Shown: piece after piece, positions 17,949 to 24,475 of the stretch | How the letters are laid out: each line of letters starts with the position of its first letter | How positions within the stretch are numbered: position 1 is the first letter of the stretch | NCBI GenBank assembly: GCA_039803925.1 | Contig: JBDRZL010000002.1 | Location: forward strand, 62,001-126,000 | Reading direction: 5' to 3' | Source: a candidate division WOR-3 bacterium | GTDB taxonomy: Bacteria; Hydrothermota; Hydrothermia; Hydrothermales; JAJRUZ01 | DNA length: 64,000 nt | The notes under the pieces: model-generated | Database searches by the model: none | Told to the model about the DNA's origin: nothing | Seen by the model: the letters and a program-made list of their open reading frames with translations, nothing else | Translations under genes and position numbers: made by a program

Positions 17949-19026
17949 TTTTTCCCTCCATTAAAAGATAAGTTTTTATAAATTCTTCTATATCTCCATC
18001 AAGAACATCATCAACTCTTCCTGTTTCAAGTCCTGTTCTGTGATCTTTTATAAGTTTATAAGGATGCAAGATATAACTCCTTATCTGATTACCCCATGCG
18101 ATATCGGTTTTTTCTTTTTCCAGTTTTTCAAGTTTCTCTTTCTGTTTTTTATCATAATACTCTTTTAACCTTGCCCTTAAAATTCTCATCGCATACATCC
18201 TATTCTGATGTAGGGATCTTTCACTCTGACATGATACAACTATTCCTGTAGGGATATGTCTTATTCTTATTGCAGTTGATGCCTTTTGAACATGCTGACC
18301 ACCAGGACCAGAAGCTCTGAAAGTTTCTATTTCAAGATCATCTTCATTTATTTCTACCTCCACTTCTTCTACTTCGGGATAAACAAACACTGCTGCAAAG
18401 GAAGTGTGCCTCCTTCTTGATGCATCAAAAGGTGAAATTCTTACAAGCCTATGAACACCCCTTTCAGCTTTCAAAAGCCCATAGGCATACTTTCCCTCTA
18501 TAAATAAAGTTGCTGATTTTACACCCGCTTCTTCTCCTGGCTGTATATCGGCTTCTACCTTAAAACCTTTTCTCTCACAGAACCTTAAATACATTCTCAA
18601 AAGCATTGAAGCCCAATCCATTGATTCTGTTCCACCTGCCCCAGGATGAATTGTTAAAATACAATTTTTGTGATCATCTGGTTCATCAAGTATAAGTTTT
18701 ATCTCAATTTCCTCTATTTTCTTATTCAATTCTTTAATTATTTTACCTATTTCTTCTTCAATCTCCTCACCTAAATCTTTATCTTCTTCTTTCAATAACT
18801 CAAGTTCCTTTAATTCTTCAAATTTTTTTTCTATTTCTTCTATAAATTTAAGTGTTTCTTTAATTTCATTTAACCTTTCCATAACTTCTTTTGCTCTCTT
18901 CTTATCCTGCCAGAATCCTTCTAATGCTGATTCCCTCTCCAAATTTTCCTTTTCCTTTTTAAGGGAATCAGCATTAAGGAAGTTTTTTAACTTTTGCCAT
19001 TTTTCAAAGAGTTCTGTTTTTTCCAT
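17923..19026 (-). CDS. prfB: peptide chain release factor 2, no programmed frameshift
   Basis: 367 residues. RF2 releases the peptide at UAA and UGA. The stop-recognition tripeptide is SPF (198-200), and the catalytic GGQ is at 242-244. The N-terminal coiled-coil domain is complete from the first ATG, and no in-frame stop interrupts the region where many bacteria have the CUU-UGA autoregulatory frameshift. RF2 here is therefore not controlled that way. The ATG lies 6 bases after a TATATT box with no Shine-Dalgarno sequence. It is first in the operon prfB-lysS-lolC-lolD-mcsA-mcsB-merR. UGA stops are used by several genes in the window, consistent with a need for RF2. Confidence 0.96.
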   Translation of the reverse strand: MEKTELFEKWQKLKNFLNADSLKKEKENLERESALEGFWQDKKRAKEVMERLNEIKETLKFIEEIEKKFEELKELELLKEEDKDLGEEIEEEIGKIIKELNKKIEEIEIKLILDEPDDHKNCILTIHPGAGGTESMDWASMLLRMYLRFCERKGFKVEADIQPGEEAGVKSATLFIEGKYAYGLLKAERGVHRLVRISPFDASRRRHTSFAAVFVYPEVEEVEVEINEDDLEIETFRASGPGGQHVQKASTAIRIRHIPTGIVVSCQSERSLHQNRMYAMRILRARLKEYYDKKQKEKLEKLEKEKTDIAWGNQIRSYILHPYKLIKDHRTGLETGRVDDVLDGDIEEFIKTYLLMEGKNEGKENLS

Positions 19027-19038
19027 AAAATTAATATA
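19026..19038. promoter_or_regulatory. back-to-back -10 boxes of prfB and the LuxC-like gene
   Basis: Plus strand: TAAAAT at 19026-19031, 6 bases before the ATG at 19038. Minus strand: TATATT at 19038-19033, 6 bases before the prfB ATG (first base 19026). Each -10 box overlaps the other gene's start codon. The -35 elements would fall inside the opposite coding sequence and match consensus only weakly. Confidence 0.5.
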
Positions 19039-20102
19039 TGATAAGACAAAAAGAAATTGAATTTCTTTTAGAAAAATACTCTAATACTTTAAGTTCTTTT
19101 TGGAAAAGGGAAAGAGAATTTATAAAAAAAAATATTGAAAAAAAAGGAAAAAGTTTTAAGTATTTTGAAGAACCTCTTTATAATATGTTCTCAATTTTTA
19201 GTAATAAAAATAAATTGCTTAAAAAAATTAAAAAAGACTTACTTTTTTCAAAATTGAAAAAAATTAAAAAAAAGAAGAGTTTTTTATTGACTCCTGGTAA
19301 TATTCCTTTATTAGAAATTCAATATCTTTACTTTTTAATTCTTGTTTCAGAAGAAATATTATGGAGACCAAGTAGAAATTTTATGGAACTTTCTAATAAA
19401 CTCCTTGACTATTTGAAAAAAAATAATTTTAAAAATATTAAGATTGTTAATGAAGATTTGGAAAATTTAAAGGAAAAAATAAAAGATTTTGATTATTTTG
19501 TTCTTATCGGATCTGATAGAACCATAAAGGAATTTAAAAAAAATATTGATAAGTCAAAAAAAATTATAGAATATGGAAGTAAGACAAGTGTTTCAATTAT
19601 TACGGATAAAGTAAAAATAAAAGAATTTATAAAGGATATTACTTATTTTTCCCATTCAGGTTGTTTATCTCCAACAATTATTTTTGTTCATAAAAATATT
19701 TTTAATGAATTTTTGGAAAAATTAAAAAAAGAACTTTTAAAAATAAAAGGTTTATTCAGTGAAAGGGAAAAATTATTCAATTTTTACATTCATCTTTCTG
19801 AAGAAGAAAAAATAGAAAAAATAGGAGAATTTTATATAAAATTGAATCCTGAAAATATTTTCATATCAAAAGGTTTTATAAATATCTTTGAATTTTCAGA
19901 CTTTGAAAATTTAGTTAAAAAAATTAAAAATATTGAAAATTTTATACAGGGAATGAGCATTCATCCTTTTAAAAAAGAAATTTTAAAAATCCTAAAAGAA
20001 AACTTCAAAAATGTTTATATTAAAAAAATAGGAAAACTTCAAATTATAGATGAAAACTTCTTTGCTGATGGAATAAAACCTTTAAGTTTATTATTTGATT
20101 AA
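19038..20102 (+). CDS. LuxC-like acyl-CoA/acyl-protein reductase
   Basis: 354 residues resembling the LuxC branch of the aldehyde dehydrogenase superfamily. Matching segments are TPGNIPLLE (85-93), FVLIGSDRTIKEF (154-166), YGSKTSVSII (179-188) and FSHSGCLSPT (204-213). C209 is the expected acyl-accepting cysteine. Members reduce acyl-CoA or acyl-protein thioesters to aldehydes with NAD(P)H. No luciferase or partner acyltransferase gene is adjacent. It starts 11 bases from the divergent prfB and overlaps the 3' end of the M1 peptidase gene by 12 bases. It is extremely Lys/Ile/Phe rich. Family call good, substrate unknown. Confidence 0.75.
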   Translation: MIRQKEIEFLLEKYSNTLSSFWKREREFIKKNIEKKGKSFKYFEEPLYNMFSIFSNKNKLLKKIKKDLLFSKLKKIKKKKSFLLTPGNIPLLEIQYLYFLILVSEEILWRPSRNFMELSNKLLDYLKKNNFKNIKIVNEDLENLKEKIKDFDYFVLIGSDRTIKEFKKNIDKSKKIIEYGSKTSVSIITDKVKIKEFIKDITYFSHSGCLSPTIIFVHKNIFNEFLEKLKKELLKIKGLFSEREKLFNFYIHLSEEEKIEKIGEFYIKLNPENIFISKGFINIFEFSDFENLVKKIKNIENFIQGMSIHPFKKEILKILKENFKNVYIKKIGKLQIIDENFFADGIKPLSLLFD

Positions 20103-21992
20103 AATAAACTTTTTAAAAATTTTTGTTCCTCCTGCTTCAAGTAAAAGAAAATAATTTCCAGTTGATTTAAATCTTCCTGAAGAACTTTTGCCTGTCCATA
20201 AAACCTTATACTCACCTGGTTCAAAAACATCACGCACAAGGTTTCTAACATTTCTCCCTGTTCCATCAAAAATTTTTATATTTACATCTGATTTCTTATT
20301 TATTTTAAAATTAAAAAGAACATTTCCCTTATCATTAAAAACATATATATTTTCAAGAAGCTTTTTTCCCTTTATAACAGGACCACTTATGATTTTACAT
20401 AGAATCTCCTTTTCTGGGTTATAAACAATGGAATCAGGAACATACAAAGTTTGAATTTTATAAATTTCAAAGGTATCATCAATCCATAAATCTTTAAAAT
20501 AAGCTTCATTATCATTATAAAGAGCGACTTTAAAAGGCAAAATATAAGGTGGAAATTTCTGTCTTATTCTTATTTCGTTTAAATAAAGATTTGCACCAAT
20601 GGGATAAGTTGTATCATAAATTTTAAAACGCGGGTAATCACTTCTTGTTAGCCATTCTTCAAAGAAAAAGAAAAGTGAATTTCCGTAATATTTTTCACAG
20701 GCACTCTGAAAATCAGAAATTGTAACATTACCATAAGCATTAAGAGTTAAGTAATCTTTAATAGCATTAAAGAAATTATTGTCACCAATTAACTTTCTTA
20801 ACATATGTAAAACATAAGCTCCCTTTTTATAAATAATTTGAAGAAACCTTTGACTGTTAAAATATGTATCCCTCGGATCAAAAATAGGATAAAGCTCATT
20901 TGAATCAACACTGAAAAATAAATTTTTAAATTCATCAAGAATTTTTATAGCCTTTTCTCTCCCATGTTTATACTCTGCCCATAAAACTTCCATATAAGAG
21001 GCAAAACCTTCATTCAACCATATTTCCTTCCAGTCAGAGGGTGTAACAAGATCTCCAAACCATTGATGGGCAAGTTCGTGAACAAAACCATATTCAAATT
21101 TATAAATGTTACCTGTATCACTCCACCATCCAGGATTTACAAAGGTAATTGTTTGATTCTCCATTCCTCCAGGAAAATCAAAAATTGAAACTACTCCATA
21201 TTTGGAAAAAGGGTATTTGAGAAATTTTTTTGAAAAGAAATCTATTGTTTCTCTATGAAAAGGTTTTAAACGTTCAGCCACAATTCTATTATTTTCGTCT
21301 ACCGCATAATAAAAAAGGGGTTTATCCTGATAGTAATCATAAAGAATTTGATATTTATGGTAAATAGAAAAGGCAATGAGGTATGTTGCTATATTGTGGG
21401 ATTCATAGAAAACAAAGACAGTAGAATCATGTTGAGGATATTCTGATTTTTGCATTAAGAGCCCATTTGAAATAGCTTCATATCCATAAGGGACATTAAA
21501 TTTAATTTTAAGTGTTGCTTTATCATAGGGCTCATCCCAGCAGGGGAAAATCCTTCTCGTATCTTGGGGTTCAGAGAAAGTAAAAACCATACTGTTTGAG
21601 TGAAAGAAAACTCCCCTCATTTTATCAACTGGAAAATTGCCAGGATAAAATTTATAAAAGTATACTTTAAAACTTAATGTTTCGCCTTTAAAAATTCTGT
21701 AAGGAAGAACAAATTCAACAAGGTCAGAATCAGGATAAAAAAAACTCAAAATTTTTCTATTCATAATGCGAACACTATCAATGAAAATATCATCTGCCTC
21801 AAATTTAATACTGTTAAGTGAATTTTCTGTAACAACCACTATAAATTCTACATAGCCTGATAGATTTCTTGTTTCGGGTCTGATTTTTAAATTTATATTG
21901 TAATGCAACACATCATATCCTGGAGAACTCCTTTGAAATGGGTATGGTCTTACAAAACTCAAAGAAACTATAAAGAAAAAAATTAAACTCAT
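20091..21992 (-). CDS. secreted M1 aminopeptidase with FlgD-like C-terminal domain
   Basis: 633 residues. A hydrophobic signal sequence covers residues 1-13. The N-terminal beta domain is followed by GGMEN (275-279) and the zinc site HELAH (305-309) with the third ligand E328 (NEGFASY), so the peptidase is intact. The M1 alpha-helical C-terminal domain is shortened. The last about 80 residues instead carry a FlgD-like Ig module: GTGRNVRNLVRDVFEPGEYKVLWTGK, then STGNYFLLLEAGG. Such modules end many secreted proteins of the FCB and WOR-3 groups and act in surface sorting or anchoring. It should cleave N-terminal residues from peptides outside the cytoplasm. A -10-like TATTCT lies 6 bases before the ATG. 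Confidence 0.9.
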   Translation of the reverse strand: MSLIFFFIVSLSFVRPYPFQRSSPGYDVLHYNINLKIRPETRNLSGYVEFIVVVTENSLNSIKFEADDIFIDSVRIMNRKILSFFYPDSDLVEFVLPYRIFKGETLSFKVYFYKFYPGNFPVDKMRGVFFHSNSMVFTFSEPQDTRRIFPCWDEPYDKATLKIKFNVPYGYEAISNGLLMQKSEYPQHDSTVFVFYESHNIATYLIAFSIYHKYQILYDYYQDKPLFYYAVDENNRIVAERLKPFHRETIDFFSKKFLKYPFSKYGVVSIFDFPGGMENQTITFVNPGWWSDTGNIYKFEYGFVHELAHQWFGDLVTPSDWKEIWLNEGFASYMEVLWAEYKHGREKAIKILDEFKNLFFSVDSNELYPIFDPRDTYFNSQRFLQIIYKKGAYVLHMLRKLIGDNNFFNAIKDYLTLNAYGNVTISDFQSACEKYYGNSLFFFFEEWLTRSDYPRFKIYDTTYPIGANLYLNEIRIRQKFPPYILPFKVALYNDNEAYFKDLWIDDTFEIYKIQTLYVPDSIVYNPEKEILCKIISGPVIKGKKLLENIYVFNDKGNVLFNFKINKKSDVNIKIFDGTGRNVRNLVRDVFEPGEYKVLWTGKSSSGRFKSTGNYFLLLEAGGTKIFKKFILIK

Positions 21993-22014
21993 ATTTTAAG
22001 AATAAGGTAAAATA

Positions 22015-22043
22015 TTGATTTTTTTCATTTTTTATCTTATATT
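22015..22043 (+). promoter_or_regulatory. promoter that fixes the start of the gene at 22051
   Basis: TTGATT (22015-22020), a 17-base spacer, TATATT (22038-22043), then 7 bases to ATG at 22051. If used, a TTG start at 22015 would lie upstream of the transcript, so ATG 22051 is preferred. Confidence 0.6.
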
Positions 22044-22050
22044 TTTTTTG

Positions 22051-22554
22051 ATGGAAATCTTCAAAATTTTATTTAAACTAATAGGGCTTTTGATAAAGAG
22101 GATATATTTAACCATAATTTTAAATAAAAAACTTAGAAACTATAAAAAATATCAAAGAATGTTAAATTTTTTGAAAAGTTATTCAGAGGAGCACAAGAAG
22201 TTAATAGATTTTTTAAGGTTTAATTTAAATAATCCTGAAATTTGTTATGATAAGAAAAAACTTAAAATTCTTTCTTCTTCTGAGAAGAAAATAAAAGAAT
22301 TAAAGAAAAAATTAAAATTTATAAGAAAAAATAAGAGGGGGAAGGAGCTTTACACCAGGTTAATGGTTTTACTTGGTATTCATTCAAGAGAAATATTTTT
22401 TATAAGAAGGTATTTAAATTCTTTTAAAGGAAATGACTATGAAATGACAAAGTATTATCTTTTTGTTATTCAAGACCTTTTGAAAAAGGATGAAAAGGCA
22501 TCAGAAGAATTTGTGGAAAGTATTGAAAATTTTATAAAAGGACCTATAATTTAA
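22051..22554 (+). CDS. small basic helical protein of unknown function
   Basis: 167 residues from ATG 22051; an upstream TTG at 22015 would add 12 very hydrophobic residues. I do not recognise a family. The first about 25 residues are hydrophobic with few charges (IFKILFKLIGLLIKRIYLTIIL) and could form an amphipathic or membrane-associated helix. The remainder is predicted helical and very lysine-rich, with a coiled-coil look between residues 35 and 100. No catalytic motif is visible. Its last codons overlap the rnpB promoter, so it is transcribed toward RNase P RNA. Start choice relies on the -35/-10 pair described in the adjoining entry. Confidence 0.55.
   Translation: MEIFKILFKLIGLLIKRIYLTIILNKKLRNYKKYQRMLNFLKSYSEEHKKLIDFLRFNLNNPEICYDKKKLKILSSSEKKIKELKKKLKFIRKNKRGKELYTRLMVLLGIHSREIFFIRRYLNSFKGNDYEMTKYYLFVIQDLLKKDEKASEEFVESIENFIKGPII
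22523..22550 (+). promoter_or_regulatory. rnpB promoter
   Basis: TTGAAA (22523-22528), 16-base spacer, TATAAT (22545-22550). It lies within the end of the upstream coding sequence and would start RNA a few bases before helix P1 of RNase P RNA. Confidence 0.65.
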
Positions 22555-22564
22555 TATAGGAAAT

Positions 22565-22946
22565 GGGGGCAGGACCGGGTGGTCGCTCTTCCTTTAAAAG
22601 GGAAGGGAGGAAAGTCCGGACTCCAGAGGGCAGGGTGCCTTCTGAAAAAGAAGGTTCTTCCCTCCTTGGGAAGAAGGAAAGGGCAACAGAAAAAATACCG
22701 CCTCATCCCTTAATAGGGAGGGTAAGGGTGAAAAGGTGGGGTAAGAGCCCACCGGTCACGGGGTAACCCGTGATGAAGGGGTGAGATGCCCCTATCCTGA
22801 TAGATTATATCAGGATCTTTGCAACCCCCACCCGGAGCAAGGCAAACAGGGGAGGTTATTGGAGTGGCCCGCTCCAACGAATCCCCGGGTAGCCGCATAG
22901 ATAAATGACCACCTTAAACAGAATCCGGCTTACGAGTCCTGCTCCC
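22565..22946 (+). ncRNA. rnpB: RNase P RNA, bacterial type A
   Basis: This is the catalytic RNA that trims tRNA 5' leaders. Recognised conserved segments: GGAGGAAAGTCCGG around 22605, CAGGGTGCC near 22630, ACAGAAAAAATACCGCC near 22686, GGTGGGGTAAGAGCCCACCG near 22735, and ACAGAATCCGGCTTA near 22918. The ends pair as helix P1: GGGGGCAGGAC at 22565-22575 with GTCCTGCTCCC at 22936-22946. The gene is clearly more G+C-rich than the surrounding coding DNA. It directly precedes tRNA-Asn. Boundaries are those of P1; the true 3' end may extend a few bases. Confidence 0.95.
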
Positions 22947-22953
22947 TAAATGA

Positions 22954-22982
22954 TTGAAAATTTTTTTAATTTAAGTTATAAT
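22954..22982 (+). promoter_or_regulatory. tRNA-Asn promoter placed at the mature tRNA 5' end
   Basis: TTGAAA (22954-22959), 17-base spacer, TATAAT (22977-22982). The tRNA begins at 22991, 8 bases later, so transcripts should carry a 5' leader of only about 0-3 bases. Confidence 0.7.
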
Positions 22983-22990
22983 TAAAAGAC

Positions 22991-23063
22991 GCCCCGGTAG
23001 CTCAACAGGCAGAGCGGCGGGCTGTTAACCCGAAGGTTGCAGGTTCGAGTCCTGCCCGGGGCG
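22991..23063 (+). tRNA. tRNA-Asn (anticodon GTT)
   Basis: 73 bases. The acceptor stem GCCCCGG/CCGGGGC (7 pairs) is followed by discriminator G. D stem GCTC/GAGC; anticodon loop CTGTTAA giving anticodon GTT; T arm GCAGG-TTCGAGT-CCTGC. The first anticodon-stem pair is a G-A mismatch, a minor oddity. CCA is not encoded, so a CCA-adding enzyme is needed. The gene is roughly two-thirds G+C, against very A+T-rich surroundings. lipA starts 15 bases downstream with no promoter between. Confidence 0.97.
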
Positions 23064-23078
23064 TAAAATTTTTTTAAA

Positions 23079-23987
23079 TTGTATATAAGAAAACCAGATT
23101 GGATTAAAATAAAACTTTCATTTAATGATAGCTATGCTGAAGTTAAAAAAACTTTAAAAATAAAAAAACTTCATACTGTTTGTGAGGAAGCCTTATGTCC
23201 TAATATAAATGAATGCTGGGGTCAAAAAACAGCAACAATTATGATAATGGGAGATGTATGTACAAGAGGATGTAGATTCTGTAATGTTAAAACAGGAAAT
23301 CCAGGTGGATATTTGGACCCCGATGAACCAAGAAGGGTTGCTGAAGCAATAAAAGAGTGGAATTTAAAATATGTTGTAATAACTTCTGTTGATAGAGATG
23401 ATTTACCTGATGGTGGTGCTTTACATTTTGCAAAAACTATAAAAGAAATAAAAAAATTAAATCCTCAAATTCTTGTTGAACCCTTAATACCTGATTTTCA
23501 AGGAAGTATAAATTCTTTAAAAATAGTTCTTGATTCAGAACCTGATGTTCTTTCTCATAATGTAGAAACTGTTGAAAGATTAACACCAATTTTAAGGGAT
23601 AGAAGAGCAAGTTACAGAACAAGTTTAAAAGTTCTTGAAAATTCTAAAAAATTAAAACCTGATATCTATACAAAATCAAGTATAATGCTTGGTCTTGGAG
23701 AAACTGAAGAGGAAGTTATAAAAACTTTAAAGGATTTGAGGGATGTTGGTGTTGATATAGTAACGATAGGTCAATATTTGAGACCCTCTTCCCACAAAAA
23801 ATACCTTGAAGTAAAAGAATACATTCATCCTGAAAAATTTGAATATTATAAAGAAATTGCACTTGAAATGGGTTTTTTATACTGTGCTTCAGGTCCTTTT
23901 GTAAGAAGTTCTTATAAAGCTCACGAAGTCTTTATACGCGGTGTAATTAAAAAATCCCCCTTTATTAATGATTTTTACGAAGGCTAA
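23079..23987 (+). CDS. lipA: lipoyl synthase
   Basis: 302 residues. LipA inserts two sulfurs into octanoyl groups on lipoyl-dependent enzymes. The auxiliary cluster cysteines are C35, C40 and C46 (CEEALC and NECWG), and the radical-SAM cluster is C61, C65 and C68 (CTRGCRFC). RSSYKA near the C-terminus supplies the serine ligand of the auxiliary cluster. The start must be TTG at 23079: no ATG or GTG lies between tRNA-Asn and the first conserved residues (KPDW). There is no Shine-Dalgarno sequence. The gene is apparently transcribed with tRNA-Asn, so tRNA 3' processing would create its mRNA 5' end. Confidence 0.95.
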   Translation: MYIRKPDWIKIKLSFNDSYAEVKKTLKIKKLHTVCEEALCPNINECWGQKTATIMIMGDVCTRGCRFCNVKTGNPGGYLDPDEPRRVAEAIKEWNLKYVVITSVDRDDLPDGGALHFAKTIKEIKKLNPQILVEPLIPDFQGSINSLKIVLDSEPDVLSHNVETVERLTPILRDRRASYRTSLKVLENSKKLKPDIYTKSSIMLGLGETEEEVIKTLKDLRDVGVDIVTIGQYLRPSSHKKYLEVKEYIHPEKFEYYKEIALEMGFLYCASGPFVRSSYKAHEVFIRGVIKKSPFINDFYEG

Positions 23988-24009
23988 AGCCTGCGGCTAA
24001 CAAAAACTT

Positions 24010-24426
24010 TTAACCTTCCTCTATCAATCTTTTATACTCTTTATACATACACTTATCCTCTATAACTATTATCCCAAAATCTTCCAACTTTTTAGCACTT
24101 TCACTTTTAATGCCTTCTTGAAGCCATAAAACCTTAATATCACCTCTTGATTTTTTTCTCTCAATTACCTCTTCAACAATTTTCGGAACTTCCTCTTGTG
24201 GTCTGAAAACCTGCACAATATCAATATCTTCCTCAACTTCTTTTAAACTTTTATAACTTTTTCTACCAAGAATCTTATCATGATTGGGATTTACAGGTAT
24301 AACATTATACCCTTTTGAAATTAAAAAAGCAGGAACCCTTCTCGCTGGCTTTTCAGGATTATTTGAAAAACCTATTGTCACTATGTTTTTATAACTCAAA
24401 AGAATTTCCTTGATTTTTTCATCCAT
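24010..24426 (-). CDS. CoA-binding (YccU-type) Rossmann protein
   Basis: 138 residues forming a single CoA_binding_2 Rossmann domain. The N-terminal beta-strand and loop are VTIGFSNNPEKPARRVPAFL (about 17-36); the NPNHDKILGRKSYKSL segment and the C-terminal VIEDKCMYKEYKRL follow. The final cysteine motif (DKCMYKEYKRL) is conserved in this family. Proteins of this type bind CoA; physiological role unclear. An AGGAGG ribosome-binding site 7 bases upstream of ATG supports the start. It lies 49 bases after addB at the end of the long minus-strand operon. Confidence 0.85.
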   Translation of the reverse strand: MDEKIKEILLSYKNIVTIGFSNNPEKPARRVPAFLISKGYNVIPVNPNHDKILGRKSYKSLKEVEEDIDIVQVFRPQEEVPKIVEEVIERKKSRGDIKVLWLQEGIKSESAKKLEDFGIIVIEDKCMYKEYKRLIEEG

Positions 24427-24475
24427 AATTTTTTCCTCCTTTTAAAATTAATTATAAATAAAAAATCTTTACAAA

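Noticed and set aside
22563-22898. Open frames on both strands within rnpB
   Set aside because: The region folds as RNase P RNA with all conserved segments; the frames arise from its G+C-rich sequence.
23976-24000. AGGCTAAAGCCT hairpin at the lipA end
   Set aside because: Only 4 G+C-containing pairs and no U-tract directly after it; too weak for a terminator call.
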